This document shows positions 53,270 to 61,360 of a stretch of DNA of 64,000 nucleotides, piece after piece. The first letter of the stretch is position 1. Every line of letters begins with the position of its first letter. Source of the DNA: Acinetobacter terrestris. GTDB lineage: Bacteria > Pseudomonadota > Gammaproteobacteria > Pseudomonadales > Moraxellaceae. The stretch spans positions 124,001 through 188,000 of the forward strand of contig NZ_SJNZ01000001.1 in NCBI RefSeq assembly GCF_004331155.1, given 5' to 3'. Under the pieces are notes generated by a model. The model worked only from the letters and a program-made list of their open reading frames with translations. It did no database searches and was not told the origin of the DNA. The translations under genes were made by a program, and so were the position numbers.

Positions 53270-53860
53270 GATTTTTCCTTTCAAAGTGAAACACAATAAA
53301 ATAACGGCATTTAACCACAGATAGCCTGTGCTTGCAGTAAATTATCCTGAAAATATTTCAATGCTGTCGGACATTTAAAGTCAAAACTTCAATAAGGATC
53401 TGTTGTTGTTTTCCCTTTGATGAGGTCATTAAACCGGTTCACCCACGATTAAATAACTGACTGTATGAACAATTAAACGAAAAATAGTACTAAAAATCAC
53501 AATAACGATATGAATAAAAACAGCCCAAAATAGATAAAAAGTAAACTCAATCCTGTGTAGCCCAGACAAATCCATTTGGGTTTCATATTCATTTTTGTGG
53601 TTTTAAATTGGCTATTGCAAAGTGGCCCTGCGCATCCATCCAGTTTCAGATTGCTGCACCCTCTAAATTAGAATTGGCTCAACCAGATTGCTATGCCCAA
53701 CTTTATTCGTATTCGCGCACCGTATTTTTATCGCAGGATTGAATGAGTTCATTTTCGCCTTAGTATTAAATAGTCCTTAATATACAATTGCATATTAAAC
53801 AATACAGTTACTAACTATAAAGACATCTTAATTTCAAGCGATGTATAATTTGTTACAACG
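53270..53860. other. Spacer between divergent serC and the TolC-like gene
   Basis: About 590 bp. A short leftward frame (53592-53497) would encode a 31-aa hydrophobic peptide, MNMKPKWICLGYTGLSLLFI..., but it lacks a ribosome site, so I do not call it a gene. No repeat, RNA or terminator is evident. Confidence 0.35.
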
Positions 53861-55381
53861 ATGTTGAGAGCCAAATCTATGTTACTGAATTTGACATGGG
53901 CACAAGAAAATATAGACCAGACCATCAGAACGATAATCAAGATTGCCCTACTGTCTAGCACTACCCTTTATGCAACGACAACATTGGCTCAAAGCATCAG
54001 TTATGCACAAGCGGAACAATCGGTTTTAAATGATTCTTACAGCACTCAAGCCAATCAGGCCTTACAGCAAGCGGCAAAACTAGAAGCAGAAGCAGCAAAA
54101 GGTCTAGGGCTGCCCCGCGTAGATTTAAATGTCCGCGCTTATGCTTTTCATAATGAACTGGATATTCCGCTCGATTCTTTTAAAAATAATTTGGAACAAA
54201 CCCTGTCGAATGGTGTAAATAGTCAAATTGACCAATGGCAAAACTCTAACCCCAACATTGGTAGTCTAGCGGACCCGCTTAGAAATGGCGTGAATCAAAC
54301 CATTCATAGTGGTGTGGGTTTATTGCCAGATTCAGCCAATGTGGTTCTGGAAGATCAGGTGATTCGTCCCACGGTTTCAGTATTGATGCCGCTTTATACT
54401 GGCGGACTCACGTCAAGTGCCAAAGAAGTCGCCAACATTAAAGCGCAGCGCAGTCAGCTCAACACCCAGCAACAACAAGACATCCAGCGCTTTGAACTGA
54501 TTCAGGCTTATTTTAATGCCCAACTGCAAAAGCAGTTACTCGATTCAAGCCGCTCCAATTTTAACGCCATGCAAAGCCACTATAACAATGCGCTAAAACT
54601 GGAACAGCAGGGTTTTATTAGCAAAGGTCAGCGGATGCAGTTTGAAGTGGCAAAAAACAATGCACAGCGTACTTATCAAAATACGGAAGCCAGTCTCAGA
54701 TCGAGTCTTTTTCAACTGAATAATCTTTTGCAAAGCAGTCAAATTACTGACTTGAGCACCCCATTATTTGTAAATTCCGCGCAAAGCCAGTCGTTAAATA
54801 GCTTGCTGAAAACCTATCAGGATCAATCTTCGCTGATTCGTAAAATGCGGATGGATACCCAACTCGCGAATGCCAATGTCAAAGCACAAAGTGCTGCGAA
54901 AAAACCCAATCTTTTTGCTTTTGGTGAATACAGTCTGGATGAAAAACAAAACTGGATTGTTGGTGTGGTGGCACGCTATAACCTGTTTTCAGGGGTCGAT
55001 AAAAACAAGAATATTCAGGCTGCAGAATTACAACGCTATGCTTCGGAACTGATGACCGAGCGCAGCAAACAGGAAATTGAAAATATCATTTATAAGTCAT
55101 ACAGCGAGGTGACCACTGCACAGCAAAGTCATCAACTATTACAGCAAAATATGAAAGCGGCTCAAGAAAACCTGCGTATTCAGACTTTATCTTTTAAGGA
55201 AGATATGGGCACAGCAACCCAAGTGATTGATGCGCAAAACACCTTAAGCGGTTTAAAAAGTGAAATGGCGCTGAATGCTTATAAATATGTGATGTCTCTG
55301 GCAACTTTATTGCAAAGTCATGGCTCGATCAATCAATTTCAAAGCTATGTCAATCAAGCTCAAACTTACTATATCCGTTAA
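53861..55381 (+). CDS. TolC-family outer membrane efflux protein
   Basis: 506 aa. An unusually long N-terminal leader precedes the hydrophobic signal region (IIKIALLSSTTLYATTTLAQ, residues about 25-44). The true start may be the ATG at 53879 or later. The mature part has the two-fold coiled-coil repeat of TolC trimers (RVDLNVRAYAFHNELDIPLD; ALKLEQQGFISKGQRMQFEV; LSFKEDMGTATQVIDAQNTL). First gene of a four-gene exporter operon; the adaptor gene starts 18 bp later. Confidence 0.87.
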   Translation: MLRAKSMLLNLTWAQENIDQTIRTIIKIALLSSTTLYATTTLAQSISYAQAEQSVLNDSYSTQANQALQQAAKLEAEAAKGLGLPRVDLNVRAYAFHNELDIPLDSFKNNLEQTLSNGVNSQIDQWQNSNPNIGSLADPLRNGVNQTIHSGVGLLPDSANVVLEDQVIRPTVSVLMPLYTGGLTSSAKEVANIKAQRSQLNTQQQQDIQRFELIQAYFNAQLQKQLLDSSRSNFNAMQSHYNNALKLEQQGFISKGQRMQFEVAKNNAQRTYQNTEASLRSSLFQLNNLLQSSQITDLSTPLFVNSAQSQSLNSLLKTYQDQSSLIRKMRMDTQLANANVKAQSAAKKPNLFAFGEYSLDEKQNWIVGVVARYNLFSGVDKNKNIQAAELQRYASELMTERSKQEIENIIYKSYSEVTTAQQSHQLLQQNMKAAQENLRIQTLSFKEDMGTATQVIDAQNTLSGLKSEMALNAYKYVMSLATLLQSHGSINQFQSYVNQAQTYYIR

Positions 55382-55399
55382 TTTTTGATGGGGAAAAAC

Positions 55400-56593
55400 A
55401 TGACTCAAGATCAAAACAAACCTGATCAAGATGTAGAAAATACCTCATCGGAAGGAAACTCTACAGATACTTCAGCTCAAAGCAGCAAAGTGGATGCTCA
55501 GGCGACCGCTGGACAGCAAAGCAATACTGGTACCGATAACGATACCGAATTTTTCAGTTATTCAGAACAAGTTCAGACGACTGAAACGACCGAGCCAAAT
55601 TCCAAAAAATCAGCTGTGATTAAAGTGGTCGGCATCATTGTTTTAATTTTGCTATTGGGTTTAATTGCTTTTGGTCTATGGAAAAGTTATCAGCCGCAAC
55701 AAGTTGAACTGCAAGGTCGGGTTGAAGCTGAAACCATTCATATCAGTACCAAAGTGCCGAGCCGCATTGAAGAAGTCTATATCCATGATGGCGATAAAGT
55801 TGCCAAAGGTCAGGAATTAGTACGATTATTCAGTCCTGAAATCGATGCCAAAAAACAGCAGGCTTTGGCTTCTTTACAATCTGCTTTAGCACTGCAATCC
55901 ACTGCTGATCGTGGTTCGCAACAGGAAAATATCGAGAGTCTGTATGCCAACTGGCAAAGCTTTAAAGCTCAGGAGGCTTTAGCGAAAACCACCTATCAAC
56001 GTGGTGCCAACCTGTTTAAAGAAGGTGTGATTTCCAGACAACGCCGGGATGAAATGCAAGCTGCAGCAGTTTCAGCCAGTCAAATGACCGAATCTGCCTA
56101 TCAACAATATAAACGTGCCCAACGTGGCAGCACACCAGAACAGAAATCTTCGGCCAATGCTCAGGTGGATATCGCCAAAGCTGCGGTTGCGGAGGCCAAT
56201 GCCTTGGAAGCTGAAACCAAATTGCTTTCCCCGATTGATGGCACCGTGTCTAAAACCTACGGTAAAGCCTCTGAACTGGTTGCAATGGGCGTACCTGTCG
56301 TGAGCATTATTCAGGATGATGATTTATGGGTCAGCGTCAATGTCCGTGAAGACCTGTATGCGCAAATTTATAAAACTAAAACCATCGAAGGTTTTATTCC
56401 AGCCTTAAATCAAACCGCCATTTTTAAAATTAAAAACATTGATGCTGAAGGTGAATTTGCCACCATTAAGACCACACGCCAAACCGGTGGTTATGACATT
56501 CGCAGCTTTAAAATCCATTTGGCTCCGCTACAACCGATCGCAGATTTAAAAGTGGGCATGAGTGTGCTGTTTAAAATTGCAGAGCCGAAATAA
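55400..56593 (+). CDS. HlyD/MFP-family periplasmic adaptor
   Basis: 397 aa from the ATG at 55400 (GGGGA upstream). A long polar N-terminal tail of about 65 residues, rich in Ser/Thr/Gln/Asp, precedes a single transmembrane segment (VVGIIVLILLLGLIAFGLW). It is followed by the lipoyl/barrel-sandwich halves (VEAETIHISTKVPSRIEEVY; LLSPIDGTVSKTYGKASELV) and a hairpin. It joins an inner-membrane transporter to the TolC-like channel. Overlaps the next gene by one base. Confidence 0.88.
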   Translation: MTQDQNKPDQDVENTSSEGNSTDTSAQSSKVDAQATAGQQSNTGTDNDTEFFSYSEQVQTTETTEPNSKKSAVIKVVGIIVLILLLGLIAFGLWKSYQPQQVELQGRVEAETIHISTKVPSRIEEVYIHDGDKVAKGQELVRLFSPEIDAKKQQALASLQSALALQSTADRGSQQENIESLYANWQSFKAQEALAKTTYQRGANLFKEGVISRQRRDEMQAAAVSASQMTESAYQQYKRAQRGSTPEQKSSANAQVDIAKAAVAEANALEAETKLLSPIDGTVSKTYGKASELVAMGVPVVSIIQDDDLWVSVNVREDLYAQIYKTKTIEGFIPALNQTAIFKIKNIDAEGEFATIKTTRQTGGYDIRSFKIHLAPLQPIADLKVGMSVLFKIAEPK

Positions 56594-57723
56594 TGCGGTC
56601 TGGCATGCTGCGGGAACTGCGCTATTTACTGACACATAAATGGGACTTGTGCCTGGTCACACTCGCGCCTTTATGTATGATCGTGTTGTTCAGCAGCATG
56701 TTTTATCAGGGCAAGCCTGAACATTTACCCATTGCGATTATTGACCAAGACCAAAGTGAACTGAGCCGAAATATTGAAAAATATGTCAGCCACAATGCCG
56801 TGCTAGACATCGTGGCTGTTTCACAAAGCCCGGATGAAGTCGAAAAGCTGCTCAATCAAACCAGAATCTGGGGCTATATTTCTATTCCAGCCGGTGCGGA
56901 ACAGCGACTGGTTCAAGCCAAAGATGCCGAAATTAGTATTGCCTTTAATCAAAGCTATTTTAGCGTCGGGAATAGCATTTCCTCTGCAATGCTGGTCAGT
57001 ACCGTAGAGGCTATGGCGGATTTTACTGGGCAAAATTACCTGCAAAATAAAATTCCTTATATCGATGCTCCCACACCAAATGTCAAAATATCTCCTTTAT
57101 ATAACCCCGGTTTAAGTTACGAGTTCTACTTGGAACCGTTTATGATTCCTGCGATTTTGCATTTACTGCTGTGTTGTTGTGTGGCTTTTGCGGTTGGGCA
57201 AGAACTGAAATTTAACACCACAGAACAATGGCTTAATCAGCATAGTATTTTCAGTGCATTACTCGCCAAAAACTTAACTTATGTACTGATCTTTACGGCT
57301 TGGACTTGGGCGTGGATGTTCTGGCTTATTGACATCCGTGGCTGGTTCGTCGCAGGTCATTTATGGCTCATTCTACTGGGTCAGTTTTTCTTTTATAGCG
57401 CTTATGCTTTTATGAGCAGCACTGTGGTTCTAGCGACCCGTGACTTAGCCAAATCTTTCGGTCTTATTGCCGTGTATGGGGGTTCATCTTTAAGTTTTGC
57501 AGGCGTGACTTTACCTTTAAATAATGCCCCGCTCTTTACCCAGTTTTGGGCCAACATTATTCCGTATACGCCCTATGCGAAATTGCAAACTGAACAATGG
57601 GTCATTGGCAGTCCTGTCTCCGTTTCACTATTACCGCTTGCTGTCTTAGCTATCTATTGCCTGTTCTATTTTGCGACTGCTTATTTCTTCCTGAATAAAT
57701 ATTTAAAGGGAGTTAAAGCATGA
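56593..57723 (+). CDS. ABC-2 type transporter permease 1
   Basis: 376 aa with an N-terminal transmembrane helix, a large periplasmic domain (LPIAIIDQDQSELSRNIEKY) and about five C-terminal helices. These end with GLIAVYGGSSLSFAGVTLPL-type YhgE/Pip/ABC-2 signatures. It resembles YbhS/YbhR-like subunits. The start overlaps the adaptor stop by one base; the next permease overlaps by ATGA. No ATPase gene is in the cluster. Confidence 0.84.
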   Translation: MRSGMLRELRYLLTHKWDLCLVTLAPLCMIVLFSSMFYQGKPEHLPIAIIDQDQSELSRNIEKYVSHNAVLDIVAVSQSPDEVEKLLNQTRIWGYISIPAGAEQRLVQAKDAEISIAFNQSYFSVGNSISSAMLVSTVEAMADFTGQNYLQNKIPYIDAPTPNVKISPLYNPGLSYEFYLEPFMIPAILHLLLCCCVAFAVGQELKFNTTEQWLNQHSIFSALLAKNLTYVLIFTAWTWAWMFWLIDIRGWFVAGHLWLILLGQFFFYSAYAFMSSTVVLATRDLAKSFGLIAVYGGSSLSFAGVTLPLNNAPLFTQFWANIIPYTPYAKLQTEQWVIGSPVSVSLLPLAVLAIYCLFYFATAYFFLNKYLKGVKA

Positions 57724-58865
57724 AAAATAGCATCAAAGACTTCCTGCATTTTTATTTAAAAACCTTTAAAGATATTGCCGCGAATAGCTCCATCTTGACC
57801 ACTTTGGTGCTTTCGGTATTTGTATATAGTTTCTTCTACCCGACCGCTTATCAAGCCGAACATGCAGAATCTTTACCGATTGTGATTGTAGATGAAGAAC
57901 AGAGCCTGATTACCTCCACCATTATTGGTGAAGTCTCGAAAAGTCCGAACGTGAAAATCGCAGCGGTTACTGGTAATTTTGCTGAAGCGGAAATGATGGT
58001 CAAAACCCAGCAAGCCGATGGTATTTTGCTATTGCCTGAAAATTTATCCGGCAGTATCCGCCGGGGTGAAGTCGGTGGCGTAGGCTTATATTTAAGTGCC
58101 GCCTATTTTTTAAAGACCAAACAGATTGGTTTGGGATTGGCGACTTCGGTTGAGCATGCCATTGCGGAACAAGCGCAGAAGTTTGGCGATATTTCACATT
58201 TTTCCCCTGCACTTTCCATTCATCAAATTCCGTTATTCAATAGCATGTCCGGTTATGGCAGTTATATTTTTCCCGCCATTGCCCCTTTAATTATTCATCA
58301 AACTATCGTTTTGGGTTTAAGCATGCTGATTGCAGGCTATCGACTGCAAAACTGGCGGCCCGGCAAAACTGAATTTTTTGCGATCTTTAGTGCCATTTTA
58401 ACCATTGGCTGTTTGGGCTGTTTCTATTTATTTGGCTTTACTTTCTGGCTCTATGATTATCCGCACGGTGGAAATTTCTGGGGCATGCTGATTGGCGTAC
58501 CGATTTTTATCAGCTGTGTGATTGGCCTGAGCATGGTAATTGCTTCATTTTTCGATCTGCCGGAACGTGCAGGACATGTGATTGTCTTTACATCCATTCC
58601 GCTCTTTTTACTGTCAGGGACAGCTTGGCCACATGCTGCTATGCCTGAGTGGATGCAATGGCTGGGAAATGTTTTGCCTTCGACTCAAGGCATCCAGATG
58701 TTTATTCAGCTCAATCAAATGGGCGTGCCATTAAATATCGTGATTCCAAAAATGATTTATCTGGCGACCATTGCGGCTGTGTTATTGACCTGGGGATATT
58801 TCCGTTTAAACCAGCCAAATAAGAAACAATCTTTTAATAGACTGCCTGATAAGATTCTTAAATAA
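57720..58865 (+). CDS. ABC-2 type transporter permease 2
   Basis: 381 aa, homologous in plan to the upstream permease: N-terminal helix, periplasmic domain (ESLPIVIVDEEQSLITSTII), and C-terminal helices with FTSIPLFLLSGTAWPHAAMP. It forms the second half of a heterodimeric channel. It ends the operon. Confidence 0.84.
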   Translation: MKNSIKDFLHFYLKTFKDIAANSSILTTLVLSVFVYSFFYPTAYQAEHAESLPIVIVDEEQSLITSTIIGEVSKSPNVKIAAVTGNFAEAEMMVKTQQADGILLLPENLSGSIRRGEVGGVGLYLSAAYFLKTKQIGLGLATSVEHAIAEQAQKFGDISHFSPALSIHQIPLFNSMSGYGSYIFPAIAPLIIHQTIVLGLSMLIAGYRLQNWRPGKTEFFAIFSAILTIGCLGCFYLFGFTFWLYDYPHGGNFWGMLIGVPIFISCVIGLSMVIASFFDLPERAGHVIVFTSIPLFLLSGTAWPHAAMPEWMQWLGNVLPSTQGIQMFIQLNQMGVPLNIVIPKMIYLATIAAVLLTWGYFRLNQPNKKQSFNRLPDKILK

Positions 58866-59099
58866 AACCTCACAATCTGATTAAATTTCCAAATAAAACT
58901 GAGCTTTTTTTATCCTATCGCATTAATTGTGAAGAAAAAAGTTAGATTGAATATCTGAATGGATGCAAAATAGTCTTTATCCATATTCATGAATATTTTT
59001 TATATTATTCATTCCCATGCTCCCATTAACATGTCTTTATGATGTCGACAGCGTTATTACAGCATTTTTTCACTAAATATCTGATTTTAAGGGCTTAGC

Positions 59100-60395
59100 A
59101 TGAAGAAGATTAAGATTAGTCTTGCTTGGCAAATCGTAATTGCGCTCATTTTAGGTGTGCTTGTAGGCTCTTTTCTACATTATTCTCCCGAATATCGTGA
59201 AACTCTGATTAATAATTTGCTCAGCCCTTTGGGTTCAATCTTTATTAATTTGATTAAGATGATTGTGATTCCACTTGTGGTTTCAATGCTGATTTTAGGT
59301 ATTGCAAATGCAAGTCAGGGTCAAAATGTCGGTAAGCTCGGTTTTAAAACCATTGTCTATTTTGAAATTATTACCACAATTGCGATTATTGTGGGTTTAG
59401 TTGCGGCAAATGTATTTCAGCCGGGTGTCGGTATTGATATGTCGAGTTTAACCCAAACCGACATCTCTCAATATCAGCAAACCACACAGGAAGTCAGTAG
59501 CCATTCACATGGTCTGGTGAATACTGTGCTCTCTCTAATTCCTTCCAATATTTTCGGTTCACTGACTGATGGGCATATGCTGCCTATTATCTTCTTCTCG
59601 GTGATTTTCGGTATTGGTTTGGGGTCTTTAGCGAAAGAAACCAAGAAACCGCTCATTGACGTGTTGCATGCAATTTCTGAAACCATGTTCAAAGTAACGC
59701 ACATGATCATGCTGTTTGCACCCTTCGGTGTATTTGGCCTGATTGCGGCAACCGTTGCGAACTTTGGATTTAGCTCTCTGCTTCCATTATTGAAATTGGC
59801 TCTTCTGGTTTATGGCGCTATTTTCTTCTTCATCTTTGTCATTTTAGGTTTAGTGGCTAAATTCTGTGGTTTCAGCATTTGGGAAATTATTAAAATTCTA
59901 AAAGATGAACTGATTCTTTCCTATTCAACTGCAAGTTCCGAAACCGTATTACCTCGAATTATGCAAAAAATGGAAGCCTATGGTGCACCTAAGTCGATTA
60001 CCAGTTTCGTCATTCCCATTGGCTATTCGTTTAACCTCGATGGTTCGACCTTATATCAAAGTATTGCGGCGATCTTTATTGCACAGCTTTACGGTATTGA
60101 TTTGAGCATCACCCAGCAAGTGATTCTGGTTCTGACCTTAATGATTACCTCTAAAGGGATTGCTGGTGTTCCAGGCGTGTCTTTCGTGGTGCTGTTGGCG
60201 ACATTGGGCAGTGTGGGCATTCCACTTGAAGGCTTGGCATTTATTGCCGGTATTGACCGTATTTTAGATATGGCACGTACTGTATTGAATGTGATTGGTA
60301 ATTCGTTGGCTGTGCTTGTGATCAGTAAATGGGAAGGCCAATTCGATGCTGAAAAGCAAAAAGATTATCAAGTTGAAATGAAACAAGCTGCATAA
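59100..60395 (+). CDS. Dicarboxylate/amino acid:cation symporter (DAACS, GltP/DctA type)
   Basis: 431 aa with eight transmembrane helices and two re-entrant loops. Family motifs are the serine-rich STASSETVLPRIMQ and the conserved PIGYSFNLDGSTLYQSIAAI region, plus TSKGIAGVPGVSFVVL and RILDMARTVLNVIGNSLAV. It imports glutamate, aspartate or C4-dicarboxylates with H+ or Na+; which one is uncertain. Stand-alone gene with a strong terminator. Confidence 0.9.
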   Translation: MKKIKISLAWQIVIALILGVLVGSFLHYSPEYRETLINNLLSPLGSIFINLIKMIVIPLVVSMLILGIANASQGQNVGKLGFKTIVYFEIITTIAIIVGLVAANVFQPGVGIDMSSLTQTDISQYQQTTQEVSSHSHGLVNTVLSLIPSNIFGSLTDGHMLPIIFFSVIFGIGLGSLAKETKKPLIDVLHAISETMFKVTHMIMLFAPFGVFGLIAATVANFGFSSLLPLLKLALLVYGAIFFFIFVILGLVAKFCGFSIWEIIKILKDELILSYSTASSETVLPRIMQKMEAYGAPKSITSFVIPIGYSFNLDGSTLYQSIAAIFIAQLYGIDLSITQQVILVLTLMITSKGIAGVPGVSFVVLLATLGSVGIPLEGLAFIAGIDRILDMARTVLNVIGNSLAVLVISKWEGQFDAEKQKDYQVEMKQAA

Positions 60396-60406
60396 TTTAT
60401 AAAATC

Positions 60407-60435
60407 AAAAAAGGAAGCTTCGGCTTCCTTTTTTA
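60407..60435. terminator. Terminator with TTCG loop between the symporter and a convergent gene
   Basis: AAAAAAGGAAGC-TTCG-GCTTCCTTTTTT perfect 12-bp stem with a tetraloop. The right arm touches the stop of the gene ending at 60433. Confidence 0.9.
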
Positions 60436-61278
60436 TGGCTTAAATTTATTTGCCAAGTCATTAATAACGGCTTGTACAACCAGCCAAGAAATATTTGTTG
60501 TATCTTCATCTGGGCTAAATCTATTCATCATTTGCTCATAGGGATGAATTAGATTTCGAAACTCTCGTAAAGAATGTGAATATTTTTTAACATCAATTCC
60601 TATCCAATCAAGATGATGTGCTACATCTATCATTTCTGCTAACTTCCATTCAGCAAAATTTTTTATTTTGTCATTCTTATCTTTTGGAGCATTCCTAGCT
60701 TGATTACCTTCTTTCATATTTTTTTGAAAAACACCTAAGAGTACTCCCTCAAGAATACTCCCCATTAAAATTATAGATGCTAAATATGCCTTTGACTCTA
60801 TACACTTTTGAGTTTCATTCCATCTATTTTGAAGAATTTCACCCACACCTACGTCCAAACCCAGTGCAAGAAAATCAGGTGTAGGTAATGGTTTTAGTTC
60901 TCTCTCTATTTCTTGAATATTATTAAAATCTATCTGAATTTTTCTAAATTTTGGCTCAATACCTTCTAGATATATTTCAAAGCCTTCGACATACAGTATG
61001 CTATTTAAAGTCTTTAAAGCTTTAAAAACTATTTCTTTATCGCCACCATATTCTCGTGGAGAAGCCAGTCGTTTTAACACATTAGCTAATTGTTGACTTG
61101 TTAATTCATCTAATCTTTCTAAAACCCATTTAGCGCGAGTTGAACCATCATAAATATATGGCAAACCTATATTATGAAAAAATTTAGTAATTTTCGAACT
61201 TGATCTATATTCCGGATGAATTGATTCATTATTTCCACAAATAAACTCTGCTATTTGTTCCAGTGTCTTTTGATCCAT
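60433..61278 (-). CDS. Candidate HEPN-domain protein (possible abortive-infection gene)
   Basis: 281 aa, soluble. The N-terminal part (NIGLPYIYDGSTRAKWVLER) resembles the N-terminal domains of AbiJ-like abortive-infection proteins as I remember them. The C-terminal part has YLASIILMGSILEGVLLGVF and then SLREFRNLIHPYEQM (R238, R241, N242, H245), the R..RNxxH arrangement typical of HEPN RNase-like domains. It is a lone AT-rich gene between core genes, as expected of an acquired defence gene. The start ATG at 61278 has GGTGGGG upstream. Function is inferred, not shown. Confidence 0.6.
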   Translation of the reverse strand: MDQKTLEQIAEFICGNNESIHPEYRSSSKITKFFHNIGLPYIYDGSTRAKWVLERLDELTSQQLANVLKRLASPREYGGDKEIVFKALKTLNSILYVEGFEIYLEGIEPKFRKIQIDFNNIQEIERELKPLPTPDFLALGLDVGVGEILQNRWNETQKCIESKAYLASIILMGSILEGVLLGVFQKNMKEGNQARNAPKDKNDKIKNFAEWKLAEMIDVAHHLDWIGIDVKKYSHSLREFRNLIHPYEQMMNRFSPDEDTTNISWLVVQAVINDLANKFKP

Positions 61279-61321
61279 ATCCCCACCATTTTAATATTTA
61301 TTAGATTATCTTCTTTTATAA

Positions 61322-61348
61322 AAAAAGAGCGCCTAAGCGCCCTTCTTT
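61322..61348. terminator. Terminator after gyrA
   Basis: Stem AGAGCGC/GCGCCCT around CTAA (one G-U wobble on the gyrA strand), followed on the gyrA strand by a T tract. Confidence 0.65.
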
Positions 61349-61360
61349 TCAAGTCAAAAC

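Noticed and set aside
53497..53592. 31-codon hydrophobic frame on the minus strand
   Set aside because: No ribosome site and no terminator; chance frames of this size are common in AT-rich spacers.
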